Assembly (NCBI GenBank): GCA_963757815.1
Contig: CAVWSN010000030.1
Coordinates: 124,001-188,000 of the forward strand
Direction: 5' to 3'
Length of the DNA: 64,000 nucleotides
Source: JACVRW01 sp963757815
Lineage (GTDB): Bacteria; Actinomycetota; Thermoleophilia; Solirubrobacterales; Thermoleophilaceae
The notes below the pieces were generated by a model. The model saw only the letters and a program-made list of their open reading frames with translations. It ran no database searches and was not told where the DNA came from. A program made the translations under genes and the position numbers. Below are positions 17,542 to 25,516 of this stretch, in pieces (position 1 is the stretch's first letter; each line of letters begins with the position of its first letter).

Positions 17542-18338
17542 TCCGCCTCGCGATCCGCGCCCCCGCGGCCGAGGCCGAGCGGGTGCTTGCGGCGCTGCTC
17601 GAGCTGGCGCCCGCGGGCTTCGAGCAGGTGGACGGGGACGGTTGGGTCGAGTTCGCGCTCTACGGCGCGCCGGGGGAGCTGCCCTCCTTCCCGCGCGGGC
17701 CTGCGGAGCTGGCCGGCGTGCGCGTGAACGTGGCCGGCACCGAGCTGGCCGACGACTGGGCGGAGCGCTGGCGCGAGTTCCACGAGCCGGTGCTCGTGGG
17801 CGACCGCGTCTGGGTCCGCCCGCCCTGGGCGGAGCCACGGCCGGGCGCGATCGACCTCGTTATCGACCCGGCCCAGGCCTTCGGAACAGGCGCCCATCCG
17901 ACGACACGGCTGAGCCTCGAGTTGCTGCTCGGCTTGGAGCCACGCGGTCCGCTCGCGGATCTCGGCTGCGGCTCCGGCGTGCTCGCGATCGCCGCCGCGC
18001 TGTTCGGCTTCGGGCCGGTCGTGGCCGTCGACAACGACCCCGCGGCGGTCGACGCGACGCTGGCGAACGCGCGGGCCAACGGGGTGGAGCTCGCGCGCGT
18101 CGAACGCGTCGACCTGCGTGACGGACCCGTGCCGGCCGCCCCGACCATCACCGCCAACCTCGTGCGCCCCCTTCTGCTGCTGCTCGCCCAGCGGGCATTC
18201 GAGAGCCCGGAGACGATGATCGTCTCCGGGCTGCTCGAGGGTGAGGAGGATGAGGCGGCGGCGGCGTTCGCGCCAATGCGCGAACACCGTCGCCTGCGAC
18301 TACACGGGTGGAGCGCCCTGCTGTTGAAACGGCCCTGA
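17538..18338 (+). CDS. prmA: Ribosomal protein L11 methyltransferase, apparent CTG start
   Basis: 266 residues. The SAM site is DLGCGSGVLAIAAALFGFGPVVAVDNDPAAV, preceded by the PrmA signature DPAQAFGTGAHPTTRLSLELL. The first ATG/GTG/TTG in frame is GTG 17583, which would remove the conserved first strand (IRLAIRAPAAEAERVLAALLELA). Upstream, the only plausible initiator before an in-frame stop at 17502 is CTG 17538, overlapping the dnaJ stop as CTGA. Shorter than E. coli PrmA (about 293) but within the family range. It trimethylates L11 in most bacteria. Confidence 0.88.
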   Translation: MIRLAIRAPAAEAERVLAALLELAPAGFEQVDGDGWVEFALYGAPGELPSFPRGPAELAGVRVNVAGTELADDWAERWREFHEPVLVGDRVWVRPPWAEPRPGAIDLVIDPAQAFGTGAHPTTRLSLELLLGLEPRGPLADLGCGSGVLAIAAALFGFGPVVAVDNDPAAVDATLANARANGVELARVERVDLRDGPVPAAPTITANLVRPLLLLLAQRAFESPETMIVSGLLEGEEDEAAAAFAPMREHRRLRLHGWSALLLKRP

Positions 18339-18440
18339 GACTGCCCCCAGCTTCAGGACCCGCTGGGAGTACTCCCGCCTTCGCAGTCAGGAGCTGTATC
18401 GGCGCCGCCGCTTCCGCGCTGCGTAGAACATCCGTCGAGA

Positions 18441-18446
18441 TACGCT
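18441..18446 (+). promoter_or_regulatory. -10 box for cyclase-family gene (leaderless)
   Basis: TACGCT ends 6 nt before ATG 18453. The rest of the 114-nt gap after prmA shows no clear gene or hairpin. Confidence 0.5.
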
Positions 18447-18452
18447 GCCGCC

Positions 18453-19211
18453 ATGCGCCTCGTCGACCTCTCGGCGCCCATCCGCCAGAGCCCGCCCGAG
18501 ACGCCGGCGCCGTTTCGCACCGACATCGAGTTCTCGGGCCACGCCGAGGGCGCCGCCCAGATCGAGGCGATGCTCGGCGTGCCCGCGCGGCTCCTGCGCG
18601 ACGGGGAGGGCTGGGCCACCGAGACGTTCACCCGTTTCGGCACGCACAACTCGACGCACATCGACGCGCCGTGGCACTACAACTCGCGCATTCGCGACGC
18701 CCCGGCGGCGACGATCGACGAGCTGCCGCTCGAATGGTTCTTCGGCCCGGGCGTGGTGCTCGACATGACCTCCAAGCAGGACGGCGAGCAGGTCGACGTC
18801 GCGGAGGTGGAGGCAGAGCTCGATCGCATCGGCCACGTGCTCGGCGAACGCGACATCGTCCTCGTGCGAACCGGCCGCGACGCCAGGCTGGACGACGCCG
18901 CGTACGTCGCGCTCGGGCCGAGCATGACCCAGGCCGCCACGCGCTGGCTCTACGACCACGGGGTGAGGGTCATGGGGATCGATGCCTGGGGCTGGGACGG
19001 CCCTCTTCACCGGCAGTCCCACGACGCGCTGGAGCGCGACGAGCCCGGGATCTTCTGGGCCGCCCACCAAGCCGATCTTCCCTACTGCCAGATCGAGCGC
19101 CTCGCGAACCTCGCCGAGCTGCCGCCGAGCGGCTTCCAAGTGGCCTGCTTCCCGCTGCCAATCGTGGGCGCCGGCGCCGCGCCGGCGCGCGTGGTTGCGC
19201 TCGTCCCCTGA
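18453..19211 (+). CDS. Cyclase-family metal-dependent hydrolase (kynurenine formamidase-like)
   Basis: 252 residues. The PF04199 metal site is FGTHNSTHIDAPWHY (about residues 67-81), with His/Asp ligands matching the HxGTHxDxPxH pattern of bacterial kynurenine formamidase and isatin hydrolase. The rest fits too (WFFGPGVVLDMTSK, DIVLVRTG, GIDAWGWDGP). Likely an amide or lactam hydrolase; the WGWD stretch and the long insertion after the metal site suggest a substrate other than formylkynurenine. Monocistronic with its own leaderless promoter. Confidence 0.8.
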   Translation: MRLVDLSAPIRQSPPETPAPFRTDIEFSGHAEGAAQIEAMLGVPARLLRDGEGWATETFTRFGTHNSTHIDAPWHYNSRIRDAPAATIDELPLEWFFGPGVVLDMTSKQDGEQVDVAEVEAELDRIGHVLGERDIVLVRTGRDARLDDAAYVALGPSMTQAATRWLYDHGVRVMGIDAWGWDGPLHRQSHDALERDEPGIFWAAHQADLPYCQIERLANLAELPPSGFQVACFPLPIVGAGAAPARVVALVP

Positions 19212-19242
19212 GCAAGGGGCCCCCGCTATCCCGCCGCCCACC

Positions 19243-19248
19243 TACACT
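19243..19248 (+). promoter_or_regulatory. -10 box for yqeY (near-leaderless)
   Basis: TACACT ends 8 nt before GTG 19257, giving a leader of about 2 nt. Confidence 0.45.
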
Positions 19249-19256
19249 CTCTGAGG

Positions 19257-19688
19257 GTGTCCCTGCTCGAGCAGGTCAAGGACGACGTGAAGAGCGCCCT
19301 CAAGGCGGGCGAGAAGGATCGCGTGCACGCGCTCCGCCTGATCGCCAACGAGCTCCAAAAGGCCGCCAAGGAGAACGGCGCGGACGACGTCGAGGTGCTC
19401 CAGCGCGAGCGCAAGCGCCGGCTCGAGGCGGCCGAGGCCTATCGCGACGGCGACCGGACGGACCTCGCGGAGGCCGAGGAGCGCGAGGCGGAGATCATCG
19501 AGTCGTACATGCCCGCGCAGCTCTCGGACGACGAGCTGGGCGCCATCGTGGGCGACGCCGTGGCCGAGTCCGGCGCCTCCTCGCCCCAGGAGATGGGCAA
19601 GGTGATGGCCCTCGTGATGCCGAAGGTCAAGGGACGCGCGGACGGCAAGCGGGTGAGCGCCGCGGTGAAGGAGAAGCTGACCCCTTAG
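19257..19688 (+). CDS. GatB/YqeY domain protein
   Basis: 143 residues, helical, with the YqeY pattern LLEQVKDDVKSALKAGEKDRVHALRLIANELQKA, AEEREAEIIESYMPAQLSDDEL, and SSPQEMGKVMALVMPKVKGRADGKRVSAAVKEKL. The domain is the tRNA-binding tail of the GatB amidotransferase subunit; stand-alone proteins have a proposed but unproved tRNA-related role. It has its own promoter, and the 161 nt before phoH hold only a weak GTGAC/GTCAC repeat and a TTGACT-N17-CAGGCT promoter-like pair (19773-19801). Confidence 0.88.
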   Translation: MSLLEQVKDDVKSALKAGEKDRVHALRLIANELQKAAKENGADDVEVLQRERKRRLEAAEAYRDGDRTDLAEAEEREAEIIESYMPAQLSDDELGAIVGDAVAESGASSPQEMGKVMALVMPKVKGRADGKRVSAAVKEKLTP

Positions 19689-19849
19689 GTGACCACCACC
19701 TCAGTCACACCCCCGTTCGGCGGCTGCGAACCTTCGCCTGGCGGCACCCGTGATGCTCGCCAATGCTCTGCATTGACTGCGCTCACGGGCACCCCCAGGC
19801 TCGGTTCTCGCTCGCCGAGCCGGGGCCGTGCCCTCGGTGGTGGTCAGTA

Positions 19850-20827
19850 GTGCGCATCCAGCTCGAGCTCCCCAACGAGGTGGCCGCCGAGCTCGCGGGC
19901 CCGGGCGACCTGGTGATGAAGACGCTCGAGGAGCATCTCGACTGCGAGGTGTTCCTGCGCGGCAACGTGCTCACCCTCGACGGCGACGACGACGACGTGA
20001 CCATGGGCCGGACGGTCGTGCGCGAGCTGTCCGACCTGGTGCGCCAGGGGCACGAGATCGCCCCGGGGACGATTGAGGCGATCGCCGGCGCGCTCGACCG
20101 CCACGAGTCGCCGAGCCGGATCCTGGAGGACGTGGTGTGGCGCCACCGCGGCGTGAAGGTGGCGCCGAAGACGGTCAACCAGAAGCGCTACGTGGACGCG
20201 ATCCGGAACTCGACGATCACCGTCGGCATCGGCCCGGCCGGGACCGGGAAGTCGTTCCTCGCCGTGGCGATGGCCGTGGCGGCGCTGTCACGCCGCGAGG
20301 TCAACCGCATCGTCCTGACCCGGCCCGCGGTCGAGGCGGGCGAGCGGCTCGGTTTCCTGCCCGGCGACATCGCCGCCAAGGTCGATCCCTACCTGCGGCC
20401 GCTCTTCGACGCGCTATACGACATGCTCGAGCCCGAGCGCGTCAACCAGCACCTCGAGCGCGGCGTGATCGAGGTGGCGCCGCTGGCATTCATGCGCGGG
20501 AGAACTCTTAATGACTCTTTCATCATCCTCGACGAGGCCCAGAACACGAGCCAGGAGCAGATCAAGATGTTCCTCACGCGGCTTGGGTTCAACTCGAAGA
20601 TGGTCGTGACGGGCGACATCACCCAGATCGACCTGCCGAAGGACCAGCGCTCGGGCCTCGTGGTGATCGGCGAGATCCTCGACCGGGTCGAGGGCATCGA
20701 GTTCGTCCGCTTCGGCGGCGAGGACGTGGTGCGCCACAAGCTCGTGCAGCGAATCGTGGCCGCGTACAACGAGTACGCCGAGCAGCAGGCGCCCGCGCTG
20801 CGCGAGGCCAGGCGGCAGCAGGGCTGA
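19850..20827 (+). CDS. PhoH-family ATPase (YbeZ-like)
   Basis: 325 residues from GTG 19850, which gives the usual N-terminus (RIQLELPNEVAAELAGPGD). An in-frame ATG at 19763 would add 29 Cys/His/Pro-rich residues; it cannot be excluded. Walker A is GIGPAGTGKSFLAVAMA, Walker B is FIILDEAQN, and VVTGDITQIDLP is the sensor region shared with SF1 helicases. YbeZ/PhoH works with YbeY in ribosome and rRNA metabolism. The stop overlaps the ybeY start (CTGA); phoH-ybeY-era is a widely conserved order. Confidence 0.92.
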   Translation: MRIQLELPNEVAAELAGPGDLVMKTLEEHLDCEVFLRGNVLTLDGDDDDVTMGRTVVRELSDLVRQGHEIAPGTIEAIAGALDRHESPSRILEDVVWRHRGVKVAPKTVNQKRYVDAIRNSTITVGIGPAGTGKSFLAVAMAVAALSRREVNRIVLTRPAVEAGERLGFLPGDIAAKVDPYLRPLFDALYDMLEPERVNQHLERGVIEVAPLAFMRGRTLNDSFIILDEAQNTSQEQIKMFLTRLGFNSKMVVTGDITQIDLPKDQRSGLVVIGEILDRVEGIEFVRFGGEDVVRHKLVQRIVAAYNEYAEQQAPALREARRQQG

Positions 20828-21189
20828 TCGAGCTAGAGCTGATCGATGCTCCGGAGCTGCTTCGCCGGCCCGCCCTCGCCGCGCTCGCCGCGGCGGGAGT
20901 CGAGGAGGGGCATCTCGCCGTCGCGCTCGTCGACGAGGATCGGATCCGCGCGCTCAACCGCGAGCACCGCGGGCTCGACCGGCCCACCGACGTGCTGTCG
21001 TTTCCGGTCGACGAGAGCGGGCTCTCCGCAGGGCCGCGCGAGCTCGGCGACGTGGTGATCTGCCCCGAGCACACTCGCGACCTCGCGGAGGCGGTCGTAC
21101 ACGGTGTGCTCCACCTCTGCGGATACGACCATGAGACCGATGACGGCGAGATGCTCGCCCTTCAGGACCGTGTCATGGAGAGCCTGTGA
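20824..21189 (+). CDS. ybeY: Endoribonuclease YbeY, apparent CTG start
   Basis: 121 residues. The zinc site is VVHGVLHLCGYDHETDDG (three His), the YbeY hallmark; DRIRALNREHRGLDRPTDVLSFP precedes it. YbeY is needed for 16S rRNA 3' maturation and ribosome quality control. No ATG/GTG/TTG occurs in this frame before GTG 20992, which would delete half the domain, so translation most likely starts at CTG 20824, overlapping the phoH stop as CTGA, the same arrangement as dnaJ-prmA. It overlaps era by 4 nt. Confidence 0.9.
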   Translation: MIELELIDAPELLRRPALAALAAAGVEEGHLAVALVDEDRIRALNREHRGLDRPTDVLSFPVDESGLSAGPRELGDVVICPEHTRDLAEAVVHGVLHLCGYDHETDDGEMLALQDRVMESL

Positions 21190-22067
21190 CCCGCTCCGGT
21201 TTCGTCGCGCTGGCGGGCCGGCCGAACACCGGCAAGTCCACGCTCGTCAATCGGATCGTCGGCGGCAAGGTCGCGATCGTCTCCGACAAGCCGCAGACCA
21301 CGCGCCGCGAGATCCGCGGCATCGCCAGCGGCGACGACTGGCAGATCGTGCTCGTCGACCTTCCGGGCGTGCAGCGCCCGCGCGACCCACTCACCGAGCG
21401 CATGCAGCGGCGGGTCGAGCGCTCGCTGGCGGATGCCGACGCCGTCCTCTTCATGGTGAACGGCGAGCAGGAGATCGGTTCCGGTGACCGCTTCATCGCC
21501 CGGGCGATCCGGAGCGTGGGCCTGCCCTGCGTGACCGCGCTCAACAAGGTCGACCGGCTCGACCGGGCACGTACCGCGGCCGCGCTCGAGGCAGCCGCTC
21601 GCCTGGAGGTGCAGGGCGAGCTGTTCCCGGTGAGCGCGCTCGACGGGGCCGGGGTGGAGGAGCTCGTGGCCCATCTCGTCGAGCTCCTCCCCGAGAGTCC
21701 ATTCCTTTACCCGCCGGATGAGAAGAGCGACCTCTCGGTCGAGGTCCGGATCGCCGAGCTCGTGCGCGAGCAGGTCCTGCTGCGCACCCGCGAGGAGGTG
21801 CCGCACTCGGTCGAGGTCGAGGTCGACGAGCTCGAGGAGCGCGAGGACGGGTTGCTCGTCGTGCGCGCCCGCGTGTGGGCCGAGACCGAGTCCCAGAAGG
21901 GCATCCTGGTGGGCAGCGGAGGCCGGATGGTCAGGGCGGTCGGGACGGCCGCGCGCAAGGAGATCGAGCGCATGCTCGGCCGCCGCGTCCATCTCGACCT
22001 GAACGTCCGTGTGCGTAAGGGCTGGCGTCGCGACGAGGGACTCCTCGACAGGCTGGGAATCGAGTGA
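21186..22067 (+). CDS. era: GTPase Era
   Basis: 293 residues. Era binds the 3' end of 16S rRNA during 30S maturation. G domain: GRPNTGKSTLVN (G1), TTRREIRG (G2), VDLPGVQRPRD (G3), NKVDR (G4), VSALDGAG (G5). The C-terminal KH domain has SQKGILVGSGGRMVRAVGTAARKEIE. Two small departures from the common sequence are GRPNT (usually GRPNV) and DLPG (usually DTPG). GTG overlaps the ybeY stop and its own stop overlaps the next gene. Confidence 0.95.
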   Translation: MTRSGFVALAGRPNTGKSTLVNRIVGGKVAIVSDKPQTTRREIRGIASGDDWQIVLVDLPGVQRPRDPLTERMQRRVERSLADADAVLFMVNGEQEIGSGDRFIARAIRSVGLPCVTALNKVDRLDRARTAAALEAAARLEVQGELFPVSALDGAGVEELVAHLVELLPESPFLYPPDEKSDLSVEVRIAELVREQVLLRTREEVPHSVEVEVDELEEREDGLLVVRARVWAETESQKGILVGSGGRMVRAVGTAARKEIERMLGRRVHLDLNVRVRKGWRRDEGLLDRLGIE

Positions 22068-22897
22068 GCGCCTCGGCCGCGCAGCCGCCGCCCGCGCCGG
22101 CCTCCGCCGAGCTTGCGCAGATTCTGCGCTTCCTGCGGGCCACCGAGGAGGCCGTGTGCGACCGCGTGCAGCCGACAGCGCACGGCGCGGCGATGCTGAC
22201 TCCGAGCCTGCCGCTCGTCTGGCAGCTCAACTCGATCCACGTCGACGACGAGAACGCTCGCGTCGAGGCCCTCGTCCGCGAGGCCGAGGAGGTGCAGGGC
22301 GCCTTCTCCCATCGCAAGCTCGTGGTGCACGACGAGGCGCTCGGAGCCCGGCTCGCGCCGCGGCTCGAGGCGATGGGCTGGAACGTGTTTCGCCTGCTCG
22401 TGATGGTGCAGGGGCGGCCGGCCGAGCGGCGGGTTCCGCCCGGCTCCGGGGGCGAGATTTCGCGCACCGAGGGGGCTGCCGCGCTTGCCGCGTTCCGGCG
22501 CGAGCAGCCGTTCGGCTGGCAGGAGGAGGCCGTGCGCCAGCTCGGTGCGATGGACGAGCGCTACGGGCGGGCGCTCGAGGCACACGACTTCGGCTCGCCG
22601 CCCGGGGAGCCCGCCTGCGCCTGTCGCCTCTACTCCGACGGCGAGCTCGCGCAGATCGACGAGGTCGGCACCGTCGAGGCGCGCCGCCGCCGCGGTCATG
22701 CGAGCGCGGCCGTGCTGGCCGCAAGCGGCCACGCCGCGGCGGCCGGGCGGCGGCCCATCTTTCTGCTGACGGACGCGAACGACTGGCCCCAGCAGCTCTA
22801 TCGGAGGCTCGGGTTCGACGCGATCGGGTCGGTGCACGAGTTCCTGAAGCTGCCGCTTGGCGCGGAGCGCCCGGCTCGGCCGGGCGCGCAGCGATGA
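22064..22897 (+). CDS. GNAT-family N-acetyltransferase
   Basis: 277 residues. The C-terminal half has the acetyl-CoA fold: LYSDGELAQIDEVGTVEARRRRGHASAAVLAA (motif A, with R-R-R-G-H-A binding the pyrophosphate) and IFLLTDANDWPQQLYRRLGFDAIGSVHEFLKL (motif B). The N-terminal half resembles the degenerate second GNAT lobe of two-lobe actinobacterial enzymes. The substrate is unknown. It is the last gene of phoH-ybeY-era. The stop region carries a 21-nt-spaced direct repeat (about 22887-22921). Confidence 0.78.
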   Translation: MSASAAQPPPAPASAELAQILRFLRATEEAVCDRVQPTAHGAAMLTPSLPLVWQLNSIHVDDENARVEALVREAEEVQGAFSHRKLVVHDEALGARLAPRLEAMGWNVFRLLVMVQGRPAERRVPPGSGGEISRTEGAAALAAFRREQPFGWQEEAVRQLGAMDERYGRALEAHDFGSPPGEPACACRLYSDGELAQIDEVGTVEARRRRGHASAAVLAASGHAAAAGRRPIFLLTDANDWPQQLYRRLGFDAIGSVHEFLKLPLGAERPARPGAQR

Positions 22898-22935
22898 CAT
22901 CGAACACGCAGCGATGAGATCTTCCGCGGCCCGGC

Positions 22936-22941
22936 CATAAT
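22936..22941 (+). promoter_or_regulatory. -10 box for hisIE-trpEGDC (leaderless)
   Basis: CATAAT ends 6 nt before GTG 22948. With no leader RNA, a trp attenuator or T-box cannot act at this promoter. Confidence 0.55.
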
Positions 22942-22947
22942 CAGGCG

Positions 22948-23520
22948 GTGGACTTGTTTCCCTGCATAGTCCAGGACTCGCGCACCGGTGAGGTCCTGAC
23001 GCTCGCGTACGTGAACGAGGAATCGCTCGCGCGCACGCGCGAGACCGGCGAGATGTGGTTCTGGTCGCGCTCGCGCGACGAGCTCTGGCACAAGGGCGCG
23101 ACCTCCGGCAACGTCCAGAAGCTCAGGGCGCTTCGCTACGACTGCGACGCGGACGCGTGGATCGCACTCGTCGATCCGGCCGGCCCGGCCTGCCACACCG
23201 GCGAGCGCACCTGCTTCCATCGGGGCGAGATGGAGCTGCAGCCCGCCGAGGCGCTGCCGGCCCTCGAGCGCACGATCGCCGAGCGGCGCGCCGCCGACCC
23301 CGAGCGGAGCTATACCGCCAAGCTGCTCGCGGACCCCGAGCTGCTGCGCGCCAAGGTGGAGGAGGAGGCCGAGGAGGTGGCCCGCGCCGCCCGCGATGAG
23401 CCGGACGAGCGCGTGGCCGAGGAGGCTGCGGACGTGCTCTACCACCTGACCGTCCTGCTGGCCTCCCGCGGCCTCTCGCTGGCCGATGCCTACGAGGTGC
23501 TGGGTGACCGTCGCCGTTGA
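22948..23520 (+). CDS. hisI: Bifunctional phosphoribosyl-AMP cyclohydrolase / phosphoribosyl-ATP pyrophosphatase
   Basis: 190 residues carrying both histidine-pathway domains (HisIE). Cyclohydrolase: MWFWSRSRDELWHKGATSGNVQKL, DCDADAWIALVDPAGPACHTGERTCFH, with the metal-binding Asp and Cys residues. Pyrophosphatase: SYTAKLLADPELLRAKVEEEAEEVARAA and EEAADVLYHLTVLL. It catalyses steps 2 and 3 of histidine synthesis. Its last 17 nt overlap trpE, so it heads the first half of the trp operon, while no other his gene is in view. Confidence 0.94.
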   Translation: MDLFPCIVQDSRTGEVLTLAYVNEESLARTRETGEMWFWSRSRDELWHKGATSGNVQKLRALRYDCDADAWIALVDPAGPACHTGERTCFHRGEMELQPAEALPALERTIAERRAADPERSYTAKLLADPELLRAKVEEEAEEVARAARDEPDERVAEEAADVLYHLTVLLASRGLSLADAYEVLGDRRR

Positions 23521-24961
23521 TCTCGAGCTGACCCCGTCGCTCGACGAGGTGCGCCGGCTGGCGCGCGGGCACACGCTGGTGCCGCTTCGGCACACGTTCA
23601 TCGCCGACTGCGAGACGCCGGTCTCGGCGTATCTCAAGCTGCGCGGCGACGGGCCGTCGTTCCTGCTCGAATCGGCCGAGCAGGGACAGAGAGTGGGGCG
23701 CTGGTCGTTCCTCGGCTTCCGCCCGCGAACGGTCATCCGAATGGCGCGCGGCGAGCACGAAGACCCCTACTCGCTCGTCACCGAGGCGCTCGAGCGCGAC
23801 CGCATCGCCCAGCTCGAGGGGCTGCCGCCGTTCGCGGGCGGCGCGGTCGGCATGTTCGGCTACGACCTGGTGCGGACGTTCGAGCCCACCGTGGGCGCGC
23901 CGAACCGCGACGAGACCGGCGTGCCGGAGCTGGCGGTGATGGTCACCGACGTGCTGCTCGCGTTCGACCACCTGCGTCACGAGCTGACGGTGCTGGCGAA
24001 CGTGGCGACCGGGGACGATGTCGAGCGGGCCTACGAGGAGGCCGCCGCGGCGATCTCCGAGGTGCGCGAGCGGCTGCGCGAGCCGGTGCCGGTGACCGCG
24101 AGGGGCCGCCGTGAGCCGCCGGAGTTCTTCGCGAACCTGGGCCCGGGTGGCTACGCCGCGGCGGTCGAGAAGGCGAAGGAGTACATCCGCGCGGGCGACG
24201 TCTATCAGGTGGTCCCGAGCCAGCGTTGGACCGCGAACTGCCCGGTGGACGCGTTCTCGATCTACCGCGGCCTGAGGGCGATCAACCCCAGCCCCTACAT
24301 GTACTTCCTGGACTTCGAGGACTTCGAGATCGCGGGGGCGTCGCCGGAATCGCTCGTGAAGGTCACCGGCAGGCACGTGGAGCAGCGCCCGATCGCCGGC
24401 ACGCGGCCGCGTGCGGGCTCGACCGAGGAGGACGTGCGCCGCGCGCGCGAGCTGCTCGCCGACGCCAAGGAGCGGGCGGAGCACGTGATGCTCGTCGACC
24501 TCGGCCGCAACGACCTCGGCCGGGTCTGCGAGTACGGCAGCGTCCAGGTCGACGAGCTGATGGCGATCGAGACCTACTCGCACCTGATGCACATCGTCTC
24601 CGCCGTCTCGGGCAGGCTGCGCGAGGGGATCTCGCCGATGGACGCGCTGCGCGCCTCGCTGCCGGCGGGCACGCTGTCGGGCGCGCCGAAGATCCGGGCG
24701 ATGCAGATCATCGACGAGCTCGAGCCGACGAAGCGCGGGCCGTACGGCGGTGCGGTGGGCTACCTGTCCTACACGGGCGAGCTCGATACCTGCATCTACA
24801 TCCGCTCCGCACTCGTCAAGGACGGCCGGGTGCACGTTCAGGCGGGCGGCGGGATCGTGGCCGACTCCGAGCCCGACTACGAGGTGCGCGAGATCGAGGC
24901 GAAAGCGGGAGCGGTGATGGACGCGATCCGGCTGGCGTGCGCGCAGGGGGATTGGTCGTGA
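23504..24961 (+). CDS. trpE: Anthranilate synthase component I
   Basis: 485 residues. TrpE converts chorismate plus ammonia (from TrpG) to anthranilate. The tryptophan feedback motif is present near the N-terminus (FLLESAEQGQRVGRWSF). Chorismate-binding domain: EYIRAGDVYQVVPSQRW, GASPESLVKV, RPIAGTRPRAG, LVDLGRNDLGRV, SLPAGTLSGAPKIRAMQIIDELEP, GGAVGYLSYTGELDTCIYIRS. GTG 23504 gives the normal start; an in-frame ATG at 23486 lies deeper in hisIE. Coupled to trpG by GTGA. Confidence 0.96.
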   Translation: MTVAVDLELTPSLDEVRRLARGHTLVPLRHTFIADCETPVSAYLKLRGDGPSFLLESAEQGQRVGRWSFLGFRPRTVIRMARGEHEDPYSLVTEALERDRIAQLEGLPPFAGGAVGMFGYDLVRTFEPTVGAPNRDETGVPELAVMVTDVLLAFDHLRHELTVLANVATGDDVERAYEEAAAAISEVRERLREPVPVTARGRREPPEFFANLGPGGYAAAVEKAKEYIRAGDVYQVVPSQRWTANCPVDAFSIYRGLRAINPSPYMYFLDFEDFEIAGASPESLVKVTGRHVEQRPIAGTRPRAGSTEEDVRRARELLADAKERAEHVMLVDLGRNDLGRVCEYGSVQVDELMAIETYSHLMHIVSAVSGRLREGISPMDALRASLPAGTLSGAPKIRAMQIIDELEPTKRGPYGGAVGYLSYTGELDTCIYIRSALVKDGRVHVQAGGGIVADSEPDYEVREIEAKAGAVMDAIRLACAQGDWS

Positions 24962-25512
24962 GAGTGCTCGTGGTGGACAACTACGACTCGTTCACCTACA
25001 ACCTCGTCCAGTACCTGGGCGAGCTCGGGGCCGAGGTCGACGTCGTGCGCAACGACGTCCCCGAGCTGCTCGAGCGGGAGCCGGACCGGGTGATCGTCTC
25101 GCCGGGGCCGTGCACGCCGGAGGAGGCCGGCCTGTCCAAGCGCGCGACCCGCCACTACGCGGAGTCCGGGGTTCCGGTGCTGGGCGTGTGCCTCGGCCAC
25201 CAGGCCCTGGCCGCCGAGTTCGGCGGCACGGTCGTGCGCGGCGAGCCCGTGCACGGCAAGACGGCCGAGGCCGAGCACGACGGCAGGACCATCTACGAGG
25301 GCCTCGAATCACCGCTCGTGGTCGGTCGCTACCACTCGCTGGTCGTGCGCCCCGAAGCCCTCCCGGACGAGCTCGAGGTCTCCGCCCGGGCGGGCGACGT
25401 GATCATGGGCCTGCGCCACCGCGAGTTGCCGCTCGAGGGGGTCCAGTTCCATCCCGAGTCCGTGCTCACCCCGCACGGCAAAGAGCTGCTCCGCAACTTC
25501 CTAGCTAGCTGA
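24958..25512 (+). CDS. trpG: Anthranilate synthase component II (glutamine amidotransferase)
   Basis: 184 residues, class I amidotransferase that makes ammonia for TrpE. N-terminus VLVVDNYDSFTYNLVQYLGE is typical. The nucleophile is Cys78 in LGVCLGHQALAAEFGG, and the His-Glu pair is in VQFHPESVLTPHG. It may also serve aminodeoxychorismate synthase. The GTG overlaps trpE; trpD follows after 4 nt. Confidence 0.96.
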   Translation: MRVLVVDNYDSFTYNLVQYLGELGAEVDVVRNDVPELLEREPDRVIVSPGPCTPEEAGLSKRATRHYAESGVPVLGVCLGHQALAAEFGGTVVRGEPVHGKTAEAEHDGRTIYEGLESPLVVGRYHSLVVRPEALPDELEVSARAGDVIMGLRHRELPLEGVQFHPESVLTPHGKELLRNFLAS

Positions 25513-25516
25513 CCCG

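Noticed and set aside
18355..18426. Short peptide-like reading TRWEYSRLRSQELYRRRRF between prmA and the cyclase gene
   Set aside because: An in-frame stop lies just upstream with no start codon between, and no neighbour is missing such a tail. It could be a gene remnant but cannot be supported.
18308..19753. A 481-residue plus-strand frame across the cyclase-family and yqeY genes
   Set aside because: Arg/Gly-rich out-of-frame translation of two well-supported genes.
19763..19849. Cys/His-rich N-terminal extension of PhoH from ATG 19763
   Set aside because: The extension is not typical of the family and the normal N-terminus starts at GTG 19850. A promoter-like pair inside it (19773-19801) also argues for the later start. 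Kept as an alternative only.
22887..22921. 21-nt-spaced direct repeat (CGCAGCGATGA) over the end of the GNAT gene
   Set aside because: Only two short copies, duplicating the stop-codon region; looks like a local duplication without functional sign.
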